The notes: generated from the letters alone by a model not told the origin. Shown: positions 8,556 to 17,918, counted from the first letter of the stretch. The stretch: DNA of 43,512 nt from an uncultured Polaribacter sp. (GCA_913047375.1 CAJWTV010000010.1:1-43512), one strand, 5' to 3'. Made by a program: numbers and translations.

Positions 8556-9785
8556 ATGGACATATTGTTAAATGTTGTTAGGATTGACAAGATTCTTAAA
8601 AATATTATAATTTCTGGCTCTAAAAGTGAATCTAACCGTTTGCTTATTTTACAAAAATTGTTTTTAGAAATTTCTATTGAAAACTTATCAGATTCTGATG
8701 ATTCTGTCCATCTTCAACATGCACTTTCTTCAAAAGAAGAATTAATTGATATCGGACATGCAGGAACTGCTATGCGGTTCTTAATTGGATATTTTGCATC
8801 GAAACAAAATAGTCAAGTTATTTTAACAGGTTCTCAAAGAATGCAAAATAGGCCTATTGGTATCTTGGTAAATGCTTTAAGAGACTTGGGAGCTCATATT
8901 TCTTATGAATTAAAAGAAGGATATCCACCAGTAAAAATTACAGGGTGTGATATTAAAAAAAATTATGTAGAAATTAATGGAAATGTAAGCAGTCAATATA
9001 TTTCTTCTTTAATTTTAATGGGTACACATTTAGAAAATGGTTTAGAAATTGAATTAATTGGCGAAATCACTTCAGTTCCATACATAAAAATGACATTAAG
9101 TTTATTAAATCAATTAGGAATAGAGACTAGTTTTAATGAAACTAAGATTAAGATTTTTTCAAAAAAAGATATAAAAAAACAAACTATTGTTGCCGAATCT
9201 GATTGGAGTTCTGCTTCGTATTTTTATTCAGTAGTTGCTTTAAGCAAAATAGGGACTGAAATCAAATTATCGGCATACAAGAAAGAAAGTTTACAAGGAG
9301 ATTCATGTCTGACTGATATTTATAATCATTTTGGAGTGGTTACTAAATTTAATCAAAATTCAATTATATTAAAAAAACAAAGAAAAACAAATATAAATAC
9401 CTTAAAAATAAACTTAAAAAATTCTCCAGATATAGCACAAACAATAGCTGTAACTTCATTTGGACTTGGTATTTCCTGTGATTTATTAGGATTACACACC
9501 TTAAAAATTAAAGAAACAGACAGATTAGAAGCCTTAAAAGAAGAATTAACAAAATTAGGCGCAAAAATAGCTATTACCAACGACAGTTTACATTTATCAG
9601 TTTCTACTAAAATAAATGAAAATATAGCCATAAAAACCTATAACGACCATAGGATGGCAATGGCTTTTGCACCTTTGGCTTTTAAAGTTCCCATTATAAT
9701 TTTAAATTCAGAAGTTGTTTCAAAATCATATCAAAATTTTTGGATAGATATGCAGCAAATAGGTATGCAAATTAAAGAGCTTTAA
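8556..9785 (+). CDS. aroA: 3-phosphoshikimate 1-carboxyvinyltransferase (EPSP synthase)
   Basis: This 409-residue cytoplasmic enzyme condenses shikimate-3-phosphate and PEP in the shikimate pathway. The substrate-binding motif SGSKSESNRLL is at 20-30, IGHAGTAMRFL at 66-76, the GSQRMQNRPIG block near 95, SDWSSASYF near 215, and NSPDIAQT...LKIKETDRLEAL and YNDHRMAMAFAP in the C-terminal half. Compared with E. coli AroA, His68 stands at the usual Asn and Phe75 at the position of Pro101. At 409 residues it is slightly short of the usual 425-430. It lies divergent from the propeller gene. Confidence 0.95.
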   Translation: MDILLNVVRIDKILKNIIISGSKSESNRLLILQKLFLEISIENLSDSDDSVHLQHALSSKEELIDIGHAGTAMRFLIGYFASKQNSQVILTGSQRMQNRPIGILVNALRDLGAHISYELKEGYPPVKITGCDIKKNYVEINGNVSSQYISSLILMGTHLENGLEIELIGEITSVPYIKMTLSLLNQLGIETSFNETKIKIFSKKDIKKQTIVAESDWSSASYFYSVVALSKIGTEIKLSAYKKESLQGDSCLTDIYNHFGVVTKFNQNSIILKKQRKTNINTLKINLKNSPDIAQTIAVTSFGLGISCDLLGLHTLKIKETDRLEALKEELTKLGAKIAITNDSLHLSVSTKINENIAIKTYNDHRMAMAFAPLAFKVPIIILNSEVVSKSYQNFWIDMQQIGMQIKEL

Positions 9786-9802
9786 ATTAAATAGCTAAAC
9801 AC

Positions 9803-9834
9803 TTGACAACGCCTATTCCGATATCGTATATTTG
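9803..9834 (+). promoter_or_regulatory. Promoter of queA
   Basis: TATATTTG at 9827-9834 fits the TANNTTTG -7 box, and a TTGACA sequence begins at 9803, 21 bases upstream of it counting from TTG. That spacing is within the 17-23 range reported for Flavobacterium. The same bases also read as a sigma70-like TTGACA-N18-TATATT. The box ends 22 bases before the queA ATG. Confidence 0.65.
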
Positions 9835-9856
9835 ACAACTTTAGAACAAATAACTT

Positions 9857-10906
9857 ATGAAATTATCACAATTTGAATTTGAATTACCGGAAGAATTAAT
9901 ATCAAAATACCCCAAAGAGCACAGAGACGAATCCCGATTAATGGTCGTTAACAGAAAGGAAGGTACAATTGAACACAAACTTTTTAAAGATGTTATTGAT
10001 TACTTTGAAGAAGGTGATGTAATGATGTTGAATGACACAAAAGTCTTCCCTGCTAGAATGTATGGTAATAAAGAAAAAACAGGTGCAAGAATAGAGGTTT
10101 TCTTACTAAGAGAATTAAATGCAGAAAATAGGCTGTGGGATGTTTTAGTTGATCCTGCAAGAAAAATCAGAATTGGGAATAAATTATTTTTTGGAGAAGA
10201 TGATAGTTTAGTTGCAGAAGTAATAGACAATACAACATCTAGAGGGAGAACATTACGTTTTTTATATGATGGTGGTTACGAAGAGTTTAGATCGAAATTA
10301 CTGCAATTAGGAGAAACTCCTTTACCTAAAGTTATAGGTAGAGATGTTGAAGATATAGACAAGGAAAGATATCAAACTATTTATGCGAAAAACGAAGGCG
10401 CAGTAGCAGCACCATCAGCAGGCTTGCATTTTTCTAAACATCTGATAAAGCGTTTAGAAATAAAAGGTGTAGAGTTCGCTAATTCAACCCTACACATTGG
10501 TTTAGGTACTTTTGCACCAGTAGAAGTTGAAGATTTGTCAAAGCATAAAATGGATTCTGAGCAAATCGTTATATCTGCAGTTACTGCAAATAAAATTAAT
10601 AATGCAAAATTAGAAAAAAGAAGAATTTGTGCTGTAGGTACTACTGTTATGAGGACAATAGAATCTTCTGTTTCTGCAAGTCAACAATTAAATCCATTTG
10701 AAGGTTGGACTAATAGATTTCTTTTTCCTCCACATAAGTTTAGTATTGCAAACAGTATGATTACTAATTTTCACAAACCAAAATCAACCTTATTAATGAT
10801 GGCTGCCGCCTTCGGGGGTTATGATTTAATTATGGAGGCATATAAAATAGCGATTAAAGAAGAGTATAGATTTTATGCTTATGGTGATGCGATGTTAATT
10901 ATCTAG
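9857..10906 (+). CDS. queA: S-adenosylmethionine:tRNA ribosyltransferase-isomerase
   Basis: This 349-residue enzyme transfers and isomerises the ribosyl part of AdoMet onto preQ1 in tRNA, forming epoxyqueuosine at position 34. Diagnostic segments are [76 protein letters not shown] and [23 protein letters not shown]. Length and all blocks are complete. It is followed 90 bases later by rlmN, another RNA-modification gene; a weak hairpin and T tract separate them. Confidence 0.97.
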   Translation: MKLSQFEFELPEELISKYPKEHRDESRLMVVNRKEGTIEHKLFKDVIDYFEEGDVMMLNDTKVFPARMYGNKEKTGARIEVFLLRELNAENRLWDVLVDPARKIRIGNKLFFGEDDSLVAEVIDNTTSRGRTLRFLYDGGYEEFRSKLLQLGETPLPKVIGRDVEDIDKERYQTIYAKNEGAVAAPSAGLHFSKHLIKRLEIKGVEFANSTLHIGLGTFAPVEVEDLSKHKMDSEQIVISAVTANKINNAKLEKRRICAVGTTVMRTIESSVSASQQLNPFEGWTNRFLFPPHKFSIANSMITNFHKPKSTLLMMAAAFGGYDLIMEAYKIAIKEEYRFYAYGDAMLII

Positions 10907-10932
10907 TATTAATAAAATTTTAAGAATTATAA

Positions 10933-10976
10933 AATAGACCTTATTTAAGCAGTCTGGTCGCTATTGAGTTTTTTTT
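10933..10976 (+). terminator. Possible terminator or attenuator between queA and rlmN
   Basis: AATAGACC (10933-10940) can pair with GGT-(CG)-CTATT (10956-10965), an 8-bp stem with a two-base bulge and a 15-base loop. An eight-T run (10969-10976) starts three bases after the stem. The stem is modest, so read-through into rlmN is possible. Confidence 0.4.
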
Positions 10977-10996
10977 AATCGTTTAATCCTTTTACT

Positions 10997-12034
10997 TTGA
11001 ATAAAAAGAAAGATATAAGAGCTCTAACTAAAGAACAATTGAGAGACGTTTTTATTGATAATGGCGATAAAGCATTCCGAGGAAATCAAGTTTATGAATG
11101 GCTTTGGAGTAAGTCTTTATATTCTTTTGAGGATATGACAAATATTTCTAAAGAAACTAGAGAAATGTTAGAAGCGAACTTTGTTATCAATCATATAAAA
11201 GTTGATTCAATGCAAAGAAGTAAGGATGGAACAATAAAAAACGGAATAAAACTACACGATGGTTTTATTGTAGAATCAGTACTAATTCCCACACCAAAAA
11301 GAACAACAGCTTGTGTTTCTAGTCAGGTTGGTTGTAGTCTAGATTGTAAATTCTGTGCAACTTCAAGGTTAAAAAGAATGCGTAATTTAAATCCAGACGA
11401 GATTTACGATCAAGTAGTAGCCATAGACAAGCAAAGTAGATTGTATCACAATCATAAATTGTCTAATATTGTCTTTATGGGTATGGGAGAGCCCCTTATG
11501 AATTATAATAATGTAATTAAATCGATAGAGAAAATTACATCCTCTGAAGGATTGGGGATGTCTCCAAAAAGAATAACAGTTTCGACATCGGGAGTGCCAA
11601 AAATCATAAAAAAAATGGCAGATGATGAAGTTAAATTTAATTTAGCGGTTTCATTACATTCTGCCATCGATGAGGTAAGAACTACTATTATGCCATTTAA
11701 CAAAAACTTCCCGTTAAAAGATTTAAAAGAATCTTTAGAATATTGGTATGAAAAAACACAAAGAACAATTACTTATGAATATATTGTTTGGAAAGGAATC
11801 AATGATAGAAAAGAAGATATTCAAGCATTAATAAAATTTTGCAGCTATGTTCCTTGTAAGGTTAATTTAATAGAATACAACCCTATTGACGACGGAGAGT
11901 TTCAACAAGCCAGTTCTTCTGCAATTAATAATTATATTTCTAATTTAGAAATGCATGATATTACAGTAAATGTTCGTCGATCTAGAGGAAAAGATATAGA
12001 TGCTGCCTGTGGTCAGTTGGCAAATAAATCTTAA
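10997..12034 (+). CDS. rlmN: Dual-specificity RNA methyltransferase RlmN
   Basis: This 345-residue radical-SAM enzyme methylates C2 of A2503 in 23S rRNA and A37 of certain tRNAs. The iron-sulfur CxxxCxxC motif is CSLDCKFC (Cys113, Cys117, Cys120), and the C-terminal catalytic cysteine is Cys338 in DAACGQLANK. Other family blocks are FRGNQVYEWLW, FMGMGEPLMNY, ITVSTSGV and NLAVSLHSA. The start is a TTG codon: conserved sequence (DIRALTKEQLRD) begins immediately after it and the next in-frame ATG is at about codon 47, inside the domain. It lies between queA and the polyprenyl synthase gene. Confidence 0.96.
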   Translation: MNKKKDIRALTKEQLRDVFIDNGDKAFRGNQVYEWLWSKSLYSFEDMTNISKETREMLEANFVINHIKVDSMQRSKDGTIKNGIKLHDGFIVESVLIPTPKRTTACVSSQVGCSLDCKFCATSRLKRMRNLNPDEIYDQVVAIDKQSRLYHNHKLSNIVFMGMGEPLMNYNNVIKSIEKITSSEGLGMSPKRITVSTSGVPKIIKKMADDEVKFNLAVSLHSAIDEVRTTIMPFNKNFPLKDLKESLEYWYEKTQRTITYEYIVWKGINDRKEDIQALIKFCSYVPCKVNLIEYNPIDDGEFQQASSSAINNYISNLEMHDITVNVRRSRGKDIDAACGQLANKS

Positions 12035-12077
12035 TCAGTTAAGAGGTATTAAGAAATTTTAATGCCTAATATTTTCT

Positions 12078-12085
12078 TATTTTTG
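12078..12085 (+). promoter_or_regulatory. -7 box at the prenyl synthase start
   Basis: TATTTTTG fully matches TANNTTTG. It ends 3 bases before the ATG at 12089 and 6 before the ATG at 12092. If active, transcription would begin at or next to the start codon and give a leaderless message. There is no clear -33 TTG. Confidence 0.4.
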
Positions 12086-12091
12086 TTAATG

Positions 12092-13069
12092 ATGAACCCA
12101 GTAGAAGAAATTAAACTTCCCATTTTATTAGAAATGGAACTTTTTGAAGAAAAGTTCAAAGACTCGATGCTTTCTAAAGTTCCACTTTTAAATAGAATTA
12201 CCTATTATATTATTAGAAGAAAAGGAAAACAAATGCGACCGATGTTTGTGTTTTTAGTCGCAAAAATGGTTTCTAATGGCGGATTCGATGAGCGAACTTA
12301 TAGAGGAGCTTCTGTTGTAGAGTTAATTCATACAGCTACTTTAGTTCACGATGATGTTATTGACGACAGTAATCGAAGAAGAGGCTTTTTCTCTATTAAT
12401 GCACTTTGGAAAAATAAAATAGCTGTACTTGTTGGAGATTTCTTACTATCTAAAGGATTATTACTATCGATAGATAATGAAGATTTTGATCTATTAAAAT
12501 TGATTTCAATTGCTGTTCGTGAAATGAGTGAGGGTGAATTACTTCAAATAGAAAAAGCAAGAAAATTAGATATAACAGAAGTGATTTACTTCGATATTAT
12601 TCGTAAAAAAACAGCTACTCTAATTGCGGCTTGTTGCGGAATTGGGGCAGCATCAGTAGGCGCTAATCAAGAGAAAATTCACCAAATGAGAAAGTTTGGA
12701 GAGTATATTGGAATTGCCTTTCAAATAAAAGATGATTTATTTGATTATACTGATGCAAAAATCGGAAAGCCTACAGGAATTGATATCAAAGAGCAAAAAA
12801 TGACATTACCATTAATTTACACACTAAATAATTGTACTAAAAAAGAAAAATCTTGGTTGATTAATTCCATAAAAAAATATAATAAGGATAAAAAACGTGT
12901 GAGAGAAGTAATTTCTTTTGTGAGGCGAAATGGTGGTATAGAATATACCAATAATAAAATGGAGGAATACAAAAATAAGGCAACTACTATTTTAGAAAAC
13001 TACCCTTCTTCAGAATATAAATCATCTTTATTAAAAATGATTAATTATGTAGTTGAAAGGAAGGTTTAA
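12092..13069 (+). CDS. Polyprenyl diphosphate synthase (octaprenyl/farnesyl type)
   Basis: This trans-isoprenyl synthase extends allylic diphosphates with isopentenyl diphosphate to make the polyprenyl chain for quinones or carriers. Both aspartate-rich motifs are present: DDVID followed by DSNRRRG, and KDDLFDY. The reading frame is open from an ATG at 12062 (335 codons), but the extra N-terminal MPNIFLFLLM is hydrophobic and unlike the family, and a -7 box lies inside it. I therefore place the start at 12092 (MNPVEEIKLPI, 325 codons); 12089 is equally possible. It follows rlmN on the same strand and is convergent with the GH3-family gene. The product chain length cannot be read with certainty. 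Confidence 0.93.
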   Translation: MNPVEEIKLPILLEMELFEEKFKDSMLSKVPLLNRITYYIIRRKGKQMRPMFVFLVAKMVSNGGFDERTYRGASVVELIHTATLVHDDVIDDSNRRRGFFSINALWKNKIAVLVGDFLLSKGLLLSIDNEDFDLLKLISIAVREMSEGELLQIEKARKLDITEVIYFDIIRKKTATLIAACCGIGAASVGANQEKIHQMRKFGEYIGIAFQIKDDLFDYTDAKIGKPTGIDIKEQKMTLPLIYTLNNCTKKEKSWLINSIKKYNKDKKRVREVISFVRRNGGIEYTNNKMEEYKNKATTILENYPSSEYKSSLLKMINYVVERKV

Positions 13070-13119
13070 GTAATTATTATAATATTTTTTTAATAACTGA
13101 ATCTCAAATTAAAATAAAC

Positions 13120-14628
13120 CTATAGTTCTAATAATTCCTCAATAAATGCTCTAGAGTTAGAAAGTCGTGGAACTTTGTTTTGCCCACCCAATTTGTCTTT
13201 TTTCTTTAACCAATTATAAAATAAATCTTTTTTTGCAATCTTAATTTTTGGTAACATTAATGTCATATCTAAATAACGTTTTGTTTCGTAATCTGAGTTG
13301 ATCGCTTTTAACGCATTATCTAAGAATTCTGTGAATTCCTCAATATTTTTAGGTTTTTTAATGAATTCTATTATCCATTCGTGACCACCTTTTTCTTTAC
13401 CATTCATAAAGATTGGACCTACTGTATATTCAGAAATAGTAGCATTTGTTTTCTCACATGCCAAACGCAAAGCTTCTTCTGCATTTTCAATAATTAACTC
13501 TTCACCAAAAACATTAATATGATGCTTTGTACGTCCAGTAATTTTAATACGATAAGGAGTTGTAGAGGTGAATTTTACAGTATCACCAATTAAATACCTC
13601 CATAAGCCTCCATTTGTGGTTATTAAAATCGCGTAATTAATCTCTTTCTTAACTTCAGAAAGAGGAATAGCAATAGAGTCTTCAGCGTTATATTTATTCA
13701 TTGGAATAAACTCATAAAATATGCCATAGTCTAACATTAATAATAATTCTTCAGATCCATTTCTATCTTGAATAGCAAAAAAACCCTCTGAAGCATTATA
13801 GATTTCATAATATTTGAAATCTATTTTTGGGATTAATTTCTCATATTGTTTTCTGTACGGGTTAAAGTTAACTCCTCCATGAAAATATACTTCCAAATTT
13901 GGCCAAACTTCTAAAATATTATCTTTTCCAGTTTTTTCTAAAACACGATTTAATAAAACTAACATCCAAGAAGGAACACCAACTAAACTGGTAATATTTT
14001 CATGAATTGTTTCATTTATAATTGCATCCATCTTAGTTTCCCATTCAGACATTAATGCTATTTGTTGACTTGGTGCAGAGCTGAAATCTGCCCAAAAAGG
14101 TAAGTTTTCTGTAATAATTGCAGATAGATCACCAAAGTGAGAGCCATTATCATGATAAACATCAGAACTACCGCCTAAGCGTAAACTTTTACCAGTAAAG
14201 AGTTGTGTGTCTGGATTATTGTTAATATAAAGGCACAACATATCTTTACCTGCTTTTAAATGACAGTTCTCTAATGCGTCATCTGATACTGGTATGAATT
14301 TACTCTTTGCATTGGTTGTTCCACTACTTTTAGCAAACCATTTTATTTGTGTTGGCCAGAATAAGTTTTGCTCTCCACCTCTACAGCGTTTGATTAAAGG
14401 CTCAAATGTCTCATATTGCTGTATTTTAATATTCAAACTAAAATCAGTATAATTTTTAATTTTTATAAATTCTTTTTTGATCCCAAATTTTGTATTTTTT
14501 GCTTTATTAATGAGATCTATCAGAACTTCTTCTTGAACATTTGTAGGGTATTTTAAAAAGAGTTCGATTTGATGTTTTCTTTTTTTTAAAAACCAAGATA
14601 TTATAGAATTGATAATCTGAAACGCCAT
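13120..14628 (-). CDS. GH3 family acyl-acid-amido synthetase-like protein
   Basis: This 502-residue protein belongs to the GH3 (auxin-responsive promoter) family of acyl-adenylating enzymes, which in plants join amino acids to hormones. Visible landmarks are the ATP-binding loop AKSSGTTNAKSKFIPVS, YYEIYNASEGFFAIQ, LLMLDYGIFYEFIP and GGLWRYLIGDTVKF...ITGRTKHHINVFGEEL. Bacteroidota carry a conserved version whose substrate is unknown. No secretion signal is present, so it should act in the cytoplasm. It is divergent from the DUF2797 gene, 84 bases away. Confidence 0.93.
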   Translation of the reverse strand: MAFQIINSIISWFLKKRKHQIELFLKYPTNVQEEVLIDLINKAKNTKFGIKKEFIKIKNYTDFSLNIKIQQYETFEPLIKRCRGGEQNLFWPTQIKWFAKSSGTTNAKSKFIPVSDDALENCHLKAGKDMLCLYINNNPDTQLFTGKSLRLGGSSDVYHDNGSHFGDLSAIITENLPFWADFSSAPSQQIALMSEWETKMDAIINETIHENITSLVGVPSWMLVLLNRVLEKTGKDNILEVWPNLEVYFHGGVNFNPYRKQYEKLIPKIDFKYYEIYNASEGFFAIQDRNGSEELLLMLDYGIFYEFIPMNKYNAEDSIAIPLSEVKKEINYAILITTNGGLWRYLIGDTVKFTSTTPYRIKITGRTKHHINVFGEELIIENAEEALRLACEKTNATISEYTVGPIFMNGKEKGGHEWIIEFIKKPKNIEEFTEFLDNALKAINSDYETKRYLDMTLMLPKIKIAKKDLFYNWLKKKDKLGGQNKVPRLSNSRAFIEELLEL

Positions 14629-14638
14629 AGAATTTTTG

Positions 14639-14646
14639 TAAATTTG
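14639..14646 (+). promoter_or_regulatory. -7 box candidate for the DUF2797 gene
   Basis: TAAATTTG is a full match to TANNTTTG in the 84-base gap between the divergent GH3 and DUF2797 genes. It ends 66 bases before the DUF2797 ATG, longer than the usual ~20-base leaders in this window. Confidence 0.35.
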
Positions 14647-14712
14647 TTTTAGTAAGATTTTATTAATTATCTAATGTTCAAAATACTTCCTCTAAAGTAA
14701 TAAATTTTTTTT

Positions 14713-15504
14713 ATGATATATCAAGGAGTTTTAAAAAAAATGATAACAGAAAATGCTGATGAGATTCAGTATTATTTAGATCTAAGCAATGATTTTATTA
14801 ATATTAATCAATTGTTAAATAAAGAGATATCTATAAGTTTTCTAACTTATGAATGTTTAAACTGTTCTTTAGAAAAAGAAATTTATAGACAAGGTTTCTG
14901 TAAGTCTTGTTTTTTCGACACTCCAAACGCTGGAGACTGGATTATGAGGCCCGAATTAAGTAAAGCGCATTTAGGGATTGAAGATAGAGATTTAGCCTAT
15001 GAACAAAGTGTGCAATTAAAACCTCATATTGTATATTTGGCAAATTCAAGTAATGTAAAAGTTGGAGTAACCAGAAAGCAACAAATCCCAACACGCTGGA
15101 TAGATCAAGGTGCACATGAAGCAATTGAAATTGTTGAAGTTCCTAATAGATATCTAGCAGGAATTACCGAGATAGCTTTAAAAGATCATATAGGGGACAA
15201 AACAAATTGGCGTAAAATGCTAAAAAATGACATCACTGATGAAAGTTTAGTCGATTGGCGAAATAAATTATCACAATATATTCCTGAGGAGGCTAAACAA
15301 TATTTTATTGAGAATAATAAAGAAACAAATTTGAACTTTCCAGTATTAAAATACCCTGAAAAACCTAAAAGCTTAATTTTAAAGAAAACACCTAATTATA
15401 CGGGTCTATTGGTTGGGATAAAAGGGCAGTATTTAATTTTTGATGACGAAACTGTTTTCAACGTTAGAGCCAATGAAGGATTAGTAGTTTCGTTAGAGTT
15501 TTAA
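14713..15504 (+). CDS. DUF2797 domain-containing protein, Cys4 zinc-binding-like
   Basis: This 263-residue protein matches DUF2797. A four-cysteine cluster ECLNC...GFCKSC (Cys48, Cys51, Cys63, Cys66) suggests a zinc ribbon. It is followed by the conserved DTPNAGDWIMRPELSKAHLGIEDRDLAYEQ, HIVYLANSSNVKVGVTRKQQIPTRWIDQGA and EIALKDHIGDKTNWRKML. The last stretch resembles a small nuclease-like fold (GVT...RW..QGA, as in GIY-YIG-type domains), but that is inference and function is unknown. It is divergent from the GH3 gene and ends only 3 bases from the LacI gene's 3' end on the other strand. Confidence 0.85.
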   Translation: MIYQGVLKKMITENADEIQYYLDLSNDFININQLLNKEISISFLTYECLNCSLEKEIYRQGFCKSCFFDTPNAGDWIMRPELSKAHLGIEDRDLAYEQSVQLKPHIVYLANSSNVKVGVTRKQQIPTRWIDQGAHEAIEIVEVPNRYLAGITEIALKDHIGDKTNWRKMLKNDITDESLVDWRNKLSQYIPEEAKQYFIENNKETNLNFPVLKYPEKPKSLILKKTPNYTGLLVGIKGQYLIFDDETVFNVRANEGLVVSLEF

Positions 15505-15507
15505 AGG

Positions 15508-16539
15508 TTAAAAAGCCAATTTTTTAGTAGAATTTCTTTCAACCAAATTCGTTTTTATAACAATTGTTTTTGGTTTTACTGGAGCATTATCTTTATTTAA
15601 TTTATTTATTAATATTTCTGCCGCAGTTGCTCCCATTATCTCACCATGTTGACTAACAGTTGACATTTTAGGGCTCGAATGTCTTGCTAAAATTCCGTTT
15701 GAAAATGAAATCACAGAAAAGTTTAAAGGTACCTTATACCCTTTTTTAATAGCAATTTTCATTGCTGCTATTGCTGAAGATTCATCGGTAGCAATTACAG
15801 CATCAATGATGTTATTATCGAAAATAGGTTCTAAAATAGTTTCATATTTTTTATAATCTTCTTCTAAGATATCAATGATCAAATTTTTGTTTACAGGGAT
15901 TTTATTTTCTTCTAATCCTTTTAAATATCCATGTTTTCTTTTCTCGCCAATTTTTAATCTACTGATAGTGGATATAAAAGCAATATTTTTGCTACCAGTT
16001 TTTACAAGGTGATTTACTGTATTTAATGCACCAATAAAATCATCTGTAATTACTTTATCACAATCAACATCATCCGCAACTCTATCAAACATTACTATTG
16101 GTGTGTCGTTATTGATCATTTCATGTAAATGCGTGAAATCGTTTTTCAATATAGTTCCCTCTGACAAAGAAAGAATAAAACCATCTATAATTCCATTTGA
16201 AAGCATTTCTATGGTTTCAACCTCTTTGCTATAAGATTCATTGGAGATACAAGAAATAATTTTATAACCGTTATCATTAGCAACCCTCTCAATACCTTTA
16301 AAAACTTGAGCAAAGAAATAATTTAACATATTAGGTATAATTATTCCAATAGTTTTTGTTTGTCTGTTTTTTAAACTTAGGGCATTAAAATTTGGCTTAT
16401 AATTATTTTCTTTAGCAAATTGCTTAATTTTTTCTTTTGTACTAACACTAATTTCGTAACTATTATTCAAAGCTTTGGAAACCGTTGAAATAGAAACATT
16501 AAATTCTTTAGCAATATCTTTTATAGTTAATCTTTTCAT
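15508..16539 (-). CDS. LacI family transcriptional regulator
   Basis: This 343-residue regulator has an N-terminal LacI helix-turn-helix (LTIKDIAKEFNVSISTVSKALN, residues 3-24) with hinge helix to about residue 58. A periplasmic-binding-protein-like sensor domain follows (KTIGIIIPNMLNYFFAQVFKGIE ... VITDDFIGALNTVNHLV ... AVIATDESSAIAAM). Such proteins are usually repressors or activators of sugar genes. It is the last gene of a minus-strand run, 32 bases after the GT-C glycosyltransferase gene, which suggests it may control that operon; a LacI gene at the end rather than the start of a cluster is somewhat unusual. The effector is unknown. Confidence 0.93.
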   Translation of the reverse strand: MKRLTIKDIAKEFNVSISTVSKALNNSYEISVSTKEKIKQFAKENNYKPNFNALSLKNRQTKTIGIIIPNMLNYFFAQVFKGIERVANDNGYKIISCISNESYSKEVETIEMLSNGIIDGFILSLSEGTILKNDFTHLHEMINNDTPIVMFDRVADDVDCDKVITDDFIGALNTVNHLVKTGSKNIAFISTISRLKIGEKRKHGYLKGLEENKIPVNKNLIIDILEEDYKKYETILEPIFDNNIIDAVIATDESSAIAAMKIAIKKGYKVPLNFSVISFSNGILARHSSPKMSTVSQHGEIMGATAAEILINKLNKDNAPVKPKTIVIKTNLVERNSTKKLAF

Positions 16540-16571
16540 TAAAGTCTCTTAGAATCGTAAAGTACAAAAAT

Positions 16572-17918
16572 CTATGTTAACAGTATGTTGTTTTTCTTTT
16601 TTAACTCGAAAATCAAATAAGAATATAGAACTATATATTCTATAGCAACAAACCATAAATTCTCTTCCCATGGGATATTAGCATAAGTTTGGTAACTTAA
16701 AATTATAATAAAAGACCAAATAATTGGGAATCGATATTTTGTAAAGACACATAAAATAATAAGTGAACCAAGATACCAAGGATGCACAGTTGTAGTTGTA
16801 AAATAGTAAAATGTTAACCCAAATAATAGGATTGTGATTAACTGTTTTATTGAATTATTCTTTCTAAAAAAAGTAAGGTAGCTTAAAAATAATATTGTAA
16901 GAATAGGCATTATTAACCCAATTATTTTAATTTCATTCCAACCTCTAAAAAAATACCCAATTTCTCTAAACACATAATAGATACTTGCATTAAATTCAAA
17001 ATTATTAAACCATAAACCTAAAGAATTAAGAAAATTATTCATGAATTCGTGCGAATAAAAAGGAATAAATAAAAGTATAGTCACAAAAAATATAATACTA
17101 TAGAAAATAAATAATTTTATTAAACCTAAAGGGTTTACTTTTTTTATAAAATAGGGGTAAAATAGGGGTAAAAATAAAAGAGGGATTAGTTTTACTGAAA
17201 TAGAAAAAGCTATTAATACTGCTGAAAAAACCCATTTACTTTGAGATAATTTATATAATGACCAAATTAAAAAGAAAAGCATTACAGGTTCAAAGTGTAA
17301 ATTACCTGTCATTTCTATTATAATAAATGGATTTAAGCAGTAAAGAAAAATATTTCTAACTGGTAGATTTAATTTCTTTAATAACTTAATTCCAAAATAA
17401 ACAGTACCAATATCTGCAAGAATAACAATAATTCTTAATACAATAATAGAACCAAATATGCTTTTGCCAGAGAATATTGATGTAATTAAAAAGCAGAGTT
17501 GAAGTATAGGAGGATAATTGGTGTAATGACTACCATTTAGTTGCCCCATTCCATTGAATAGTTCTAAGGCTTTTGGGATAGGGCTTAATCCTCTTTGAAT
17601 AAAGTTTTGAGGTAATGTCAAGTAAGGGTTAAGTCCCTCTAAAGTCATTCTTCCATCCCATATAAAGCGATAAAAATCTTGAGATAGATTTGGAATTTGA
17701 AATAGTAAAATCAATCTAAAAATAAAAGAAATAGCAATTATTGATTTTAAACTAAGGTTGGTATTCTTTATTAGAAAATAAAATAAAATAAATAAGGATA
17801 ACCAAACTAATAGTATTTGGTTGAATTCAGTTCTCTCTAAAAAATATCCCATAACTAGATACAGAGCACAACTAGCTGTTACTTGAAAAATAATTTTGTA
17901 TTTTAATAACAAGCTCAT
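16572..17918 (-). CDS. GT-C type membrane glycosyltransferase (mannosyltransferase-like)
   Basis: This 448-residue integral membrane protein has about 11-12 hydrophobic segments. The first outer loop carries SQDFYRFIWDGRMTLEGLNPY, with Asp81 and Asp88 at the position of the GT-C catalytic acid, then YTNYPPI and a C-terminal HPWYL motif. These are typical of polyprenyl-phosphate-sugar-dependent mannosyltransferases (GT87-like). The acceptor is not known. Its start shares one base with the stop of the cellulose-synthase-like GT2 gene, so the genes are coupled. With the DPM1-like enzyme upstream it may use the lipid-linked sugar that enzyme makes (inference). Confidence 0.85.
   Translation of the reverse strand: MSLLLKYKIIFQVTASCALYLVMGYFLERTEFNQILLVWLSLFILFYFLIKNTNLSLKSIIAISFIFRLILLFQIPNLSQDFYRFIWDGRMTLEGLNPYLTLPQNFIQRGLSPIPKALELFNGMGQLNGSHYTNYPPILQLCFLITSIFSGKSIFGSIIVLRIIVILADIGTVYFGIKLLKKLNLPVRNIFLYCLNPFIIIEMTGNLHFEPVMLFFLIWSLYKLSQSKWVFSAVLIAFSISVKLIPLLFLPLFYPYFIKKVNPLGLIKLFIFYSIIFFVTILLFIPFYSHEFMNNFLNSLGLWFNNFEFNASIYYVFREIGYFFRGWNEIKIIGLIMPILTILFLSYLTFFRKNNSIKQLITILLFGLTFYYFTTTTVHPWYLGSLIILCVFTKYRFPIIWSFIIILSYQTYANIPWEENLWFVAIEYIVLYSYLIFELKKKNNILLT

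Noticed and set aside
12062-12091. Upstream ATG giving ten extra residues on the prenyl synthase
   Set aside because: The extension is hydrophobic, unlike the family, and contains the promoter -7 box.
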